A stretch of DNA of 5,988 bases from Pseudomonadota bacterium (GTDB lineage: Bacteria; Pseudomonadota; Alphaproteobacteria; Rhizobiales; Rhizobiaceae). The notes beneath the pieces are model-generated. The model was given only the letters and a program-made list of their open reading frames with translations, ran no database searches and was not told where the DNA came from. Numbering within the stretch: position 1 is the first letter of the stretch; the number at the start of each line of letters is the position of its first letter. The translations under genes and the position numbers were made by a program. Below are positions 1-5,988 of the stretch, piece by piece. The stretch lies in contig QGUU01000166.1 in assembly GCA_003242525.1 (NCBI GenBank), forward strand, positions 1 to 5,988, read 5' to 3'.

Positions 1-1
1 A

Positions 2-859
2 GGAGGCTATGCAAGCCTTGAAAATGTCCACAAATGGATGTTGGGCTTTGTCTCGCACAGCCCGCAGGCCGAGAAATACGAGTCGCTCGCCAATCGAATT
101 ACCGAGACGATGGAGTTCATGCGGGCCGTCGGCATCACGTCCGAAACCCATTTTGCGCTGCGCGAAACCGATTTCTACACAAGTCACGAGGCGCTGCTGC
201 TCGGTTATGAAGAGGCGCTGACCCGCGTCGACTCCACCAGTGGCGACTGGTATGCGACCTCTGGCCATATGATCTGGATCGGCGACCGGACCCGGCAGCC
301 TGACCATGCTCATGTCGAATACTGCCGCGGCATCAAGAACCCGCTCGGCCTGAAATGCGGACCGTCGTTGACGCCGGATGGCCTGCTTGAATTGATCGAC
401 CTGTTGAACCCCGAGAACGAGCCGGGCCGCCTGACGCTCATCGCCCGTTTTGGCGCGGACAAGGTGGGCGACCACCTGCCGAAGCTGGTGCGCGCCGTGA
501 AGGCGGAGGGAAGATCGGTCGTATGGTCCTGCGACCCGATGCATGGCAATACCATCACCGCTGCGGGCTACAAGACGCGCCCCTTCGACCGCATCCTCAA
601 GGAAGTCCAGGAATTCTTCGACGTTCATCGCGCCGAAGGCACGCATCCGGGCGGCATCCACGTCGAGATGACTGGCAAGAACGTCACCGAATGCACCGGC
701 GGCGCTCGTGCCATCACGGCCGATGATCTGCAGAACCGCTACCATACCCATTGCGATCCGCGTCTCAATGCAGACCAGGCGATCGAACTCGCCTTCCTGG
801 TTTCGGATCTTCTGAAGAAGGGCAACGTCCGCCAGCCACATACGGAAGCGGCCGAATAG
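2..859 (+). CDS. aroG: Class II (plant-type) 3-deoxy-7-phosphoheptulonate (DAHP) synthase, 5' partial
   Basis: The enzyme condenses phosphoenolpyruvate with erythrose 4-phosphate, the committed cytosolic step of the shikimate pathway. The frame is open from base 2 and begins inside the protein at [12 protein letters not shown], so the Met codon at 38 is internal and the true start lies left of the window. The visible 285 residues are the C-terminal part of a protein usually about 455-475 long. Class II signatures appear in order: [72 protein letters not shown] and CDPRLN. By comparison with the M. tuberculosis enzyme, the His of DPMHGN, the Glu of HVEMTG and the Asp of CDPRLN are metal ligands; the Cys ligand would be upstream. 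Nothing is broken in the visible part. Rhizobial class II enzymes are variously named aroG or aroF, so the family is firm but the symbol is less so. It converges on the diguanylate cyclase, with 42 nt between the stops. Confidence 0.96.
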   Translation, partial: GGYASLENVHKWMLGFVSHSPQAEKYESLANRITETMEFMRAVGITSETHFALRETDFYTSHEALLLGYEEALTRVDSTSGDWYATSGHMIWIGDRTRQPDHAHVEYCRGIKNPLGLKCGPSLTPDGLLELIDLLNPENEPGRLTLIARFGADKVGDHLPKLVRAVKAEGRSVVWSCDPMHGNTITAAGYKTRPFDRILKEVQEFFDVHRAEGTHPGGIHVEMTGKNVTECTGGARAITADDLQNRYHTHCDPRLNADQAIELAFLVSDLLKKGNVRQPHTEAAE

Positions 860-870
860 GCCGCATCCGT
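842..870 (+). terminator. Stem-loop over the DAHP synthase stop codon, possible terminator
   Basis: ACGGA, A, GCGGCC, loop GAATA, GGCCGC, A, TCCGT forms an 11-bp stem with one A:A mismatch and a 5-nt loop. The TAG stop (857-859) sits at the loop and the first base of the 3' arm. No T-run follows on either strand, so it is not a canonical intrinsic terminator. It may instead block 3' exonuclease decay, or work as a U-less terminator between convergent genes. The structure is seen directly; the role is inferred. Confidence 0.45.
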
Positions 871-901
871 ACCTGCCGGGTGGCCGCGCCGGCCGGGCTG
901 C

Positions 902-2074
902 TCAGTCCGTCTTGTACAGCATCCAGTCCTTGCCGCGGCCAACCATGCCTGAATACCGGGTAACGCGGTTGCGGCCGTTGAGCTTGGAGCGGTAAAGCGC
1001 GCGGTCGGCCTTGTTGTAGAGGTCCTCCGGGCTGTTAGCCTCGGAAGCCATGCAGATTCCCATGGACACGGTCACCTTGCCGTAGTTCGTGCCGGTCTTC
1101 CGGTCGCGAAACGGCGTCTGCTCGATGAGTACGCGGATGCGCTCGGCGATTTCGTATGTGGTGTCCTCGCTTGCGCCCTCGACGATAAGCGCGAATTCCT
1201 CGCCGCCGGTGCGGGCCACGAACATGTTTGCCTGAACGCTTGACTGGAGAATGCCGGCGACGATCCGGATGATGCTGTCGCCGACGGGATGGCCAAAACG
1301 GTCATTGATCGACTTGAACCGGTCAATGTCGGCAAGGATCAGGGCGTTGAACAATATTCCCTTGCTGCTGTTGTAGATGCGCGCAAGTTCGCGGTCGAAA
1401 GCACGCCGGTTCCAGAGGTGGGTAAGCGGGTCGGTATCGGCCAGGCGCTTGTATTCTTCGAGCTTGGACTTGACGTTCTCAAGTTCGGCCGACTTGTCGT
1501 CCAGCGCGGTTGCCACATGCTTCCCGCGGTCTATCGTCGAGTTCGTTGCCGAGGCGACTGCGCCCACGATCTTCTGCAACAGTTCTCTCGACAGAACGTT
1601 GATGTTGCTCAGTCCTTCCGTGGTCTCGTCCAGGATTCGGCCGTACTTCTCGATGTGGCTGCGCTCACTTCGAAGGATCGAGGCGATCTCCTCCAACTTG
1701 TTTGCAAGCACATCCCGCGCCTGCCCGACAATGTTCTCCTCGTGGTTCTGCGCAAAGAACTTGCGGCCGATCTTGTCCAGCTCTTCCTGGGTCGGCCGGC
1801 GGCTCAACCCTCGGACAGCAAGACTCAGCTCGGGATTTGATCCACTCAACGCCTCGTAGAAGATTTCATAGTTTCGTGGCAGTCCGACGACGCCATAGCG
1901 ACGCATCATCGCCACAACGGCGCCTGCCAAGTCTGTATTCCGCTCCTGTATGGCGGGTGCCGGCTGCATAGACGATCCGTTCTTCGAATTGAACCGCGGC
2001 GAAAAGTCGACCAGGCCAACATCGCCGGCTGGAGGTGCGTACAGTTCGTCTGGTTGCATCGAAGAGACCCCCAC
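902..2074 (-). CDS. Soluble GGDEF-domain diguanylate cyclase
   Basis: Predicted to make cyclic di-GMP from two GTP in the cytoplasm. The protein is 390 residues from a GTG start. Residues about 1-45 are low-complexity. Residues about 48-110 resemble the helical N-terminal region seen in other soluble GGDEF proteins (LPRNYEIFYEALSG). Residues about 120-212 are charged and helical, likely a coiled coil for dimerisation. The GGDEF domain spans about 213-375, with DPLTHLWNRRAF (215-226), metal-binding DIDRFKSIND (249-258) and an intact GGEEF signature (290-294), so it should be active. The RxxD inhibitory site is absent: Gln281 and Met284 occupy the Arg and Asp positions. There is no membrane segment, signal peptide, EAL domain or recognisable sensor. 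The GTG start at 2074 has AGGA (complement of 2082-2085) 7 nt upstream; an ATG at 2059 (residue 6) is a plausible alternative. The ligand or partner that controls it cannot be read from the sequence. Confidence 0.93.
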   Translation of the reverse strand: MGVSSMQPDELYAPPAGDVGLVDFSPRFNSKNGSSMQPAPAIQERNTDLAGAVVAMMRRYGVVGLPRNYEIFYEALSGSNPELSLAVRGLSRRPTQEELDKIGRKFFAQNHEENIVGQARDVLANKLEEIASILRSERSHIEKYGRILDETTEGLSNINVLSRELLQKIVGAVASATNSTIDRGKHVATALDDKSAELENVKSKLEEYKRLADTDPLTHLWNRRAFDRELARIYNSSKGILFNALILADIDRFKSINDRFGHPVGDSIIRIVAGILQSSVQANMFVARTGGEEFALIVEGASEDTTYEIAERIRVLIEQTPFRDRKTGTNYGKVTVSMGICMASEANSPEDLYNKADRALYRSKLNGRNRVTRYSGMVGRGKDWMLYKTD

Positions 2075-2284
2075 CCCCGGATCCTGATCTCTACCCGCAG
2101 GACGATATATGCGCCTGCGCTAAATTTTCCTTAATTTCAATCTTTCTCGCCGAATTTTCTACCGCAAGCTGTAGACATACCTGTCCATTTCACGCCTGCC
2201 ACCGGTTAAACGGGAGTCGCTTTTCGCGGGGCGGCGAGGCATCGCTGCTGAAACAATGGCTTGGGATATAGGAAAGGAAGTGCC
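2075..2284. promoter_or_regulatory. Divergent intergenic region between the diguanylate cyclase and GFA-family genes
   Basis: These 210 nt separate two divergent genes and must hold the promoter for the minus-strand gene and probably one for the plus-strand gene. Positions 2121-2160 are conspicuously AT-rich in a GC-rich window. On the minus strand, TTGCGG (2167-2162) followed 16 nt later by AAAGAT (2145-2140) is a weak -35/-10 pair. No convincing plus-strand -35/-10 pair was found. No tRNA, riboswitch or small gene was recognised here. The presence of a promoter is inferred from gene orientation, and the boxes are low confidence. Confidence 0.4.
2270..2280 (+). promoter_or_regulatory. Shine-Dalgarno sites that set the GFA-family gene start
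   Basis: AGGAA (2270-2274) and AGGAAG (2275-2280) lie just before the ATG at 2285, with the second AGGA core 6 nt from it. This favours ATG 2285 over the in-frame TTG at 2261, which has no such site. Confidence 0.7.
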
Positions 2285-2704
2285 ATGCAATCAGTCCATT
2301 CAGGATCCTGCCTGTGCGGTGCCGTTCGGTTTCGGACCAAGGGCTGGCTCCGCGGAGTCGTCTATTGCCACTGCTCACAATGCCGCAAGCAGACCGGCCA
2401 TTTCGTGGCCGCTACCAACAGCGCAGAAGCCGATATCGACATACAGGACGACGGGGCGTTGAAGTGGTATGCGGCCTCCCGATCCGCAAAGCGCGGATTC
2501 TGCGGGGTTTGCGGCTCCGTTCTGTTTTGGAAACACAACGATTTTGACCGCATTTCCATCATGGCGGGAGCTTTCGACCAACCAACCGGTCTCAAGGGCG
2601 AAAGCCACATCTTCGTGGCCGATAAGGGCGACTATTACGAGATTTGCGACGGTCTGCCTCAATTTGAGGCATCCGCACCGACCGTCAAGGTTGCGAACGC
2701 GTAA
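2285..2704 (+). CDS. GFA/CENP-V-fold zinc-binding protein
   Basis: A 139-residue member of the family named after Gfa, the Paracoccus glutathione-dependent formaldehyde-activating enzyme. The cysteine pattern is complete: Cys9 and Cys11 (CLCG), Cys28, Cys30 and Cys33 (CHCSQC), Cys73 and Cys76 (CGVCGS). These seven are the family's two-zinc set. Other family features are GAVRF (12-16), KQTGHF (35-40) and a C-terminal HIFVADKGDYYEI stretch. Length is typical and there is no signal peptide, so it should be cytosolic. ATG 2285 is chosen for its strong ribosome site. It leads a co-directional run with dgkA (71 nt downstream) and nadE. The catalytic claim for the namesake enzyme is disputed and most homologues have no known substrate, so only the fold and zinc binding are claimed here. 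Confidence 0.9.
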   Translation: MQSVHSGSCLCGAVRFRTKGWLRGVVYCHCSQCRKQTGHFVAATNSAEADIDIQDDGALKWYAASRSAKRGFCGVCGSVLFWKHNDFDRISIMAGAFDQPTGLKGESHIFVADKGDYYEICDGLPQFEASAPTVKVANA

Positions 2705-2762
2705 GAGACGCGAGATAACCGCGCTGCTCACCTGGAGGCGGGCGGAATTGCCGTGCGCGGGC

Positions 2763-2767
2763 AAGGA
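2763..2767 (+). promoter_or_regulatory. dgkA Shine-Dalgarno site, partly inside a small hairpin
   Basis: AAGGA lies 8 nt before the ATG at 2776. It supports that ATG rather than the adjacent in-frame TTG at 2773. Its first two bases fall in the 3' arm of a short hairpin, TTGCC (2748-2752) with GGCAA (2760-2764) and a 7-nt loop. Confidence 0.55.
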
Positions 2768-2775
2768 TATGCTTG

Positions 2776-3135
2776 ATGAAGCGATTGATTGACGCCTTCC
2801 GGAATTCCGTTCGCGCCTTTCGGCGTCTGGCGGGAACTGAGGCGGCCTTTCAGCAGGAGCTGGGCTTGTTCCTGCTGGCTCTGCCGATAGGCTGGTTCCT
2901 TTCTTCATCATGGCGGGGCTACGCCCTGCTTTTGGGTTCGATCCTCGTGCTCATGATGGTGGAAGTTCTCAACACCGCCATCGAGGCGGCATGCGATGCC
3001 GTCGGCCGCGAATTCAAGGCGGAAATCCAGCTTGCCAAGGATTGCGGCTCCCTGGCAGTCCTGATCGCGATCCTGCTTGCAGCCGGGGTCTGGATACTCG
3101 CACTCGTCGAGCGTTTTACCGGAACGCCGGTGTAG
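2776..3135 (+). CDS. dgkA: Diacylglycerol kinase, prokaryotic DgkA type
   Basis: Small integral membrane kinase that phosphorylates diacylglycerol to phosphatidic acid with ATP. It returns to phospholipid synthesis the diacylglycerol left when phospholipid head groups are transferred to periplasmic glucans. The protein is 119 residues, close to the 122-codon E. coli protein. It has an N-terminal amphipathic region with EAAFQQE (22-28), then three likely membrane helices at about 29-45, 47-67 and 92-111. The active-site block EVLNTAIE (63-70) gives Glu63, Asn66 and Glu70, matching E. coli Glu69, Asn72 and Glu76; AKDCGS (87-92) supplies the Lys-Asp pair. All expected catalytic residues are present. 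ATG 2776 is preferred over TTG 2773 because of AAGGA 8 nt upstream. nadE follows after 52 nt on the same strand, so co-transcription is possible although the functions are unrelated. Confidence 0.95.
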   Translation: MKRLIDAFRNSVRAFRRLAGTEAAFQQELGLFLLALPIGWFLSSSWRGYALLLGSILVLMMVEVLNTAIEAACDAVGREFKAEIQLAKDCGSLAVLIAILLAAGVWILALVERFTGTPV

Positions 3136-3187
3136 CGTTCGCGCGGTCGTTGTTGTCGTCATCGATCCATCAGGCTAAAGCGCACAC

Positions 3188-4870
3188 ATGACCAGACCTT
3201 CTGCGCCCCAAACATTGCGTATCGCCATCGCCCAGCTGAACCCGATAGTGGGGGACGTGTCGGGCAATCTCGCCAAGGCCCGCGAGGCGAGGGCGGAGGC
3301 CAGTCGTCAGGGTGCGGATCTCGTCCTCTACACCGAGCTTTTTTTGTCTGGCTATCCGCCGGAGGACCTCATCCTGAAGCCTGCGTTCCTGAGAGCGTGC
3401 GAGCGAGCGGCGCTCGATTTTGCGAAGGACACGGCCGATGGGGGGCCGGGCGTGGTCATGGGGGTGCCCCTGAAGCGCGCAAGCGGCACGCATAATTCCG
3501 TCATTGTGGCTGATGGCGGAAGGGTGCTGGCGGAGCGCTACAAGGTGGACTTGCCCAACTATGGCGAGTTTGACGAAAAGCGGGTGTTTCACGCGGGGCC
3601 CGAGATCGGTGGGCCCGTCAATTTTCGTGGGGTAAGGATCGGCATTCCGATCTGTGAGGATATCTGGGGCGACCTCGCAGTATGCGAGACACTGGCGGAA
3701 AGCGGCGCCGAAATACTGCTGGTGCCGAACGGTTCGCCCTACCATCGCGGAAAGATGGACATGCGCCACCAGGTCGCGATCAGGCAGGTGATCGAGACGG
3801 GCCTTCCGCTAATCTATGCCAATCAGTTCGGCGGCCAGGATGAGCTGGTTTTTGACGGAGGCTCTTTCGCGATCGGTGCCGACCGCTCGCTGACCTTCCA
3901 GATGAGCCAGTTCGAGGAAGCGCTGGCGGTATCGGCATGGAAAAGAACGCAGGATGGATGGGCCTGTGAGTCCGGGCCGATGTCGCGCCTGCCGGAGAGT
4001 GAGGAGGCAGACTATAACGCCTGCATGGTCGGCTTGCGCGACTACGTCAACAAGAACGGCTTCAAGGACGTGGTGCTGGGCCTTTCCGGAGGCATCGACT
4101 CCGCGATCTGCGCCGCGCTTGCTGTAGATGCTCTTGGCAAGGAGCGGGTGCGCTGCGTGATGATGCCTTACCGCTACACGTCGAAGGACTCCCTGAAGGA
4201 TGCCGAGGATTGCGCCCGTGCGCTCGGCTGTCGCTACGACATAGTCCCGATTCACCAGCCGGTGGAAGGCTTTCAGAACGCCCTGACGCAGATATTCGAA
4301 GGAACGGAATCCGGCATCACCGAGGAAAATCTTCAGAGCAGGGCGCGTGGCACGATCCTTATGGCGATTTCGAACAAGTTCGGCTCCATGGTGGTGACGA
4401 CCGGCAACAAGTCCGAAATGTCGGTTGGCTACGCGACACTGTATGGCGACATGAACGGTGGCTTCAACCCCATCAAGGATCTCTACAAGATGCAGGTCTA
4501 CGCGCTGTCGCGCTGGCGCAACGCGCATGTGCCGCCGAGCGGCCTGGGGCCTTCAGGAGAAGTCATTCCGGCCAACATCATAAGCAAGGCGCCGTCGGCT
4601 GAACTGAGGGAGAACCAGACCGACCAGGATTCCCTGCCGCCTTATCCGGTGCTCGACGACATTCTGGAATGCCTGGTCGAGAACGAGATGGGTGTGGACG
4701 AGATTGTCGCGCGAGGCCACCCCAGAGAGACGGTGATCCGCGTCGAGAACCTGCTGTACGTAGCCGAATACAAGCGGCGTCAGGGCGCTCCGGGAGTGAA
4801 AACCTCCAAAAGGAATTTCGGGCGCGACCGGCGCTATCCGATCACGAACCGGTTCCGCGACAGGGGATAG
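3188..4870 (+). CDS. nadE: Glutamine-dependent NAD+ synthetase
   Basis: Catalyses the last step of NAD synthesis, amidating nicotinic acid adenine dinucleotide with ATP and ammonia drawn from glutamine; cytosolic. The protein has 560 residues in two domains. The N-terminal nitrilase-type glutaminase (about 10-265) has the full catalytic triad: Glu50 (LYTELFLSGYPPEDL), Lys119 (RYKVDLPNYGEFDE) and Cys156 (PICEDIWGD). The C-terminal synthetase (about 275-560) has the pyrophosphate loop SGGIDS (300-305), TTGNKSEMSVGYATLYGD (404-421), NPIKDLYK (427-434) and the end block KTSKRNFGRDRRYPI (538-552). The length fits the shorter bacterial two-domain type rather than the enzymes of about 680-700 residues in mycobacteria and eukaryotes. 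No strong Shine-Dalgarno precedes ATG 3188 (only AGG at 3172-3174, 13 nt away), but no better start was seen and the protein begins at the expected distance from the first nitrilase strand (RIAIAQLNP). Confidence 0.97.
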   Translation: MTRPSAPQTLRIAIAQLNPIVGDVSGNLAKAREARAEASRQGADLVLYTELFLSGYPPEDLILKPAFLRACERAALDFAKDTADGGPGVVMGVPLKRASGTHNSVIVADGGRVLAERYKVDLPNYGEFDEKRVFHAGPEIGGPVNFRGVRIGIPICEDIWGDLAVCETLAESGAEILLVPNGSPYHRGKMDMRHQVAIRQVIETGLPLIYANQFGGQDELVFDGGSFAIGADRSLTFQMSQFEEALAVSAWKRTQDGWACESGPMSRLPESEEADYNACMVGLRDYVNKNGFKDVVLGLSGGIDSAICAALAVDALGKERVRCVMMPYRYTSKDSLKDAEDCARALGCRYDIVPIHQPVEGFQNALTQIFEGTESGITEENLQSRARGTILMAISNKFGSMVVTTGNKSEMSVGYATLYGDMNGGFNPIKDLYKMQVYALSRWRNAHVPPSGLGPSGEVIPANIISKAPSAELRENQTDQDSLPPYPVLDDILECLVENEMGVDEIVARGHPRETVIRVENLLYVAEYKRRQGAPGVKTSKRNFGRDRRYPITNRFRDRG

Positions 4871-4888
4871 CCCAACACCGCTCGGGTC

Positions 4889-4918
4889 TGGACATGTGTG
4901 TCCATGCCTCGTAATTAC
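4889..4918 (+). promoter_or_regulatory. Inverted repeat and candidate promoter upstream of soxB
   Basis: TGGACA (4889-4894), TGTG, TGTCCA (4899-4904) is a perfect 6+6 bp inverted repeat 19 nt after the nadE stop. Its left arm matches a -35 box at 5 of 6 bases (TTGACA). An AT-rich TAATTAC (4912-4918) begins 17 nt further on and could serve as a poor -10. An inverted repeat over a -35 box is a common operator arrangement, so this may be a regulator site for soxB. The repeat is seen; the promoter and operator roles are inference. It could alternatively be a weak nadE terminator hairpin, though no T-run follows. Confidence 0.3.
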
Positions 4919-4924
4919 TCGTCT

Positions 4925-4956
4925 CGATCGGCGGGCGCGTTGCAGCGCCCGGATCG
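4925..4956 (+). other. Bulged stem-loop between nadE and soxB
   Basis: CGATC, bulge GG, C, GGGCGC, loop GTTGCA, GCGCCC, G, GATCG gives 12 base pairs with a 2-nt bulge and a 6-nt loop. It ends 33 nt before the soxB ATG and lacks a following T-run on either strand. It could be a factor-assisted end for nadE transcripts or a structure in the soxB leader. It matches no riboswitch class that I recognise. Confidence 0.45.
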
Positions 4957-4989
4957 GTCGTAGCCGCGTAACGATGCGGGTTGGATTGC

Positions 4990-5988
4990 ATGACCAGACG
5001 CTACTCTGCGCTTTCGCTGTTCAAGGAAGGCCTTGCCGGACAGACGGGCTGGGAGCCGGCCTGGCGTTCCCCAGAGCCACGGTCCCGCTACGATGCCATT
5101 ATCATTGGCGGGGGCGGCCACGGCCTCGCTGCGGCCTACTATCTGGCCAGGAACCACGGCATCACCAATGTGGCCGTGCTGGAAAAAGGCTGGATCGGCG
5201 GCGGAAATACGGGCCGCAACACGACTGTGGTGCGTTCCAACTACTTTTACCCCGAAAGCGCGGCGATCTACGGCCTGGCGCATAGACTTTACAAGACGCT
5301 GTCGAAGGAACTGAACTACAATGTGATGTTTTCGGCCCGGGGCATCCTCACGCTCGCGCACAGCGAGCAGGCGATGGAAACGGCGGCCCGCACGGTCAAT
5401 GCCATTCAGGTCAACGGGATCGACTGCGAGCTATTCTCCGTGGATGACGTGCGGCGCGTCGTGCCAATCTACAATTTCTCTCCGGCGGCACGCTTTCCTG
5501 TCTATGGCGGCACCTGGCAGGCCAGCGGTGGCACCGCCCGGCACGATGCCGTGGCCTGGGGTTATGCGCGCGCTGCTAGCCGCCTTGGCGTGGATATCAT
5601 ACAAAACTGCGAGATCACCGATTTCATCGTCGAGGGCGGACGTTGTCGCGGCGTCGTGACGACGCGCGGCCCGATACGGGCGGAGCGAACCGGCATGGCT
5701 GTGGCCGGGCATTCCTCGGTACTCGCCGCCAAGGCAGGGTTCCGGCTGCCTGTCAACTCCTATGCCTTGCAGGCCTGCGTTTCCGAACCGGTAAAGCCGA
5801 TTCTCGATACGGTGGTGATCTCTCCGGACACGGGCGTTTATGTCAGCCAGTCGGACAAGGGAGAACTGGTCATCGGCGGTGCGCTGGACCGCATTCCGTC
5901 CTATGGACAGCGGGGCAACCTGCCGGTTCTCGAAGGTGTCATAGCCGGCATGCTCGACATGTTCCCGATCTTTGGCCAGCTCAAGATG
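4990..5988 (+). CDS. soxB: Sarcosine oxidase beta subunit, 3' partial
   Basis: Catalytic subunit of heterotetrameric sarcosine oxidase, which demethylates sarcosine to glycine in the cytosol, passing the one-carbon unit to tetrahydrofolate or releasing formaldehyde, with peroxide formed. The frame stays open from ATG 4990 to the window edge, giving 333 residues of an expected 405-420. The N-terminal leader MTRRYSALSLFKEGLAG and WEPAWRSPEP (21-30) look like rhizobial SoxB. The FAD-binding Rossmann motif GGGGHG is at 40-45, followed by EKGWIGGGNTGRNTT (65-79). GTARHDAVAWG (181-191) contains His185, aligned with the family histidine that covalently carries FMN (about 173-175 in corynebacterial enzymes). 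GHSSVLA (240-246) and SQSDKGELVIGG (286-297) are also family-typical. The ribosome site is weak (GGA at 4983-4985). An in-frame TTG at 4981 is a less likely start. soxD, soxA and soxG usually follow, but lie outside the window if present. Rhizobia often carry several SoxB paralogues, so the exact substrate is not certain. Confidence 0.93.
   Translation, partial: MTRRYSALSLFKEGLAGQTGWEPAWRSPEPRSRYDAIIIGGGGHGLAAAYYLARNHGITNVAVLEKGWIGGGNTGRNTTVVRSNYFYPESAAIYGLAHRLYKTLSKELNYNVMFSARGILTLAHSEQAMETAARTVNAIQVNGIDCELFSVDDVRRVVPIYNFSPAARFPVYGGTWQASGGTARHDAVAWGYARAASRLGVDIIQNCEITDFIVEGGRCRGVVTTRGPIRAERTGMAVAGHSSVLAAKAGFRLPVNSYALQACVSEPVKPILDTVVISPDTGVYVSQSDKGELVIGGALDRIPSYGQRGNLPVLEGVIAGMLDMFPIFGQLKM

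Noticed and set aside
875..898. GC-rich inverted segments between the two convergent genes
   Set aside because: Only 4-5 bp alternative stems with no T-run; expected by chance in such GC-rich sequence.
1289..1840. A 183-codon plus-strand frame inside the diguanylate cyclase region
   Set aside because: Fully overlaps the well-supported GGDEF gene on the other strand and has no motif of its own.
2261..2284. Upstream in-frame TTG as the start of the GFA-family gene
   Set aside because: It would translate through the two AGGA sites that are well placed for the ATG at 2285.
2375..2911. A 178-codon minus-strand frame across the GFA-family gene and dgkA
   Set aside because: Antisense to two genes with clear family motifs; its own translation is not recognisable.
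3170..3769. A 199-codon open frame on the minus strand
   Set aside because: Antisense to the N-terminal part of nadE, with arginine- and histidine-rich composition typical of a shadow frame and no recognisable domain.
3809..4528. A 239-codon open frame on the minus strand
   Set aside because: It lies wholly antisense within the unmistakable nadE coding region, its translation shows no family motif, and long antisense frames are expected in GC-rich genes.
4915..5361. A 148-codon minus-strand frame across the soxB start
   Set aside because: Antisense to the FAD-binding region of soxB, which is strongly supported; no motif of its own.
1..5988. Mobile elements, CRISPR arrays, tRNA or rRNA genes, toxin-antitoxin or defence genes
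   Set aside because: No transposase, integrase, direct-repeat array or RNA gene signature was seen; the six genes are ordinary metabolic or signalling families and the gaps are short.

Overview
The window looks like ordinary chromosome from a GC-rich alphaproteobacterium. The best guess is order Hyphomicrobiales, in the Mesorhizobium/Aminobacter/Rhizobium range. This rests on remembered family resemblance: a class II (plant-type) DAHP synthase, a short-type glutamine-dependent NAD synthetase of 560 residues, a soluble GGDEF protein with a helical N-terminal region, and a rhizobial-style heterotetrameric sarcosine oxidase beta subunit. No search was run, so the genus is not fixed.

Layout. Positions 2-859 (+) hold the C-terminal 285 residues of a class II DAHP synthase, the first step of the shikimate pathway; its start lies left of the window. 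A strong stem-loop covers its stop codon. Positions 902-2074 (-) hold a convergent cytosolic diguanylate cyclase. An AT-rich divergent intergenic region (about 2075-2284) follows. Then come three co-directional genes: a GFA/CENP-V-fold zinc protein (2285-2704), diacylglycerol kinase dgkA (2776-3135) and NAD synthetase nadE (3188-4870). The gaps between them are 71 and 52 nt, so they could share a transcript. A 119-nt gap (4871-4989) carries a 6+6 bp inverted repeat, a possible promoter and a bulged hairpin. It leads into soxB (4990 to the right edge, 333 residues visible), the FAD/FMN-binding catalytic subunit of heterotetrameric sarcosine oxidase; soxD, soxA and soxG would be expected beyond the edge.

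How the genes relate. Most are unconnected housekeeping functions: aromatic amino acid supply, c-di-GMP signalling, membrane lipid recycling and NAD synthesis. There is a loose one-carbon theme, since sarcosine oxidase releases formaldehyde equivalents and the GFA family was named for formaldehyde-glutathione chemistry, but that activity is disputed and the genes are not adjacent. I found no phage, transposon, CRISPR, tRNA or rRNA signal, and nothing that supports a previously undescribed system. The most useful second-look items are the non-coding structures around aroG and soxB and the missing I-site in the diguanylate cyclase.
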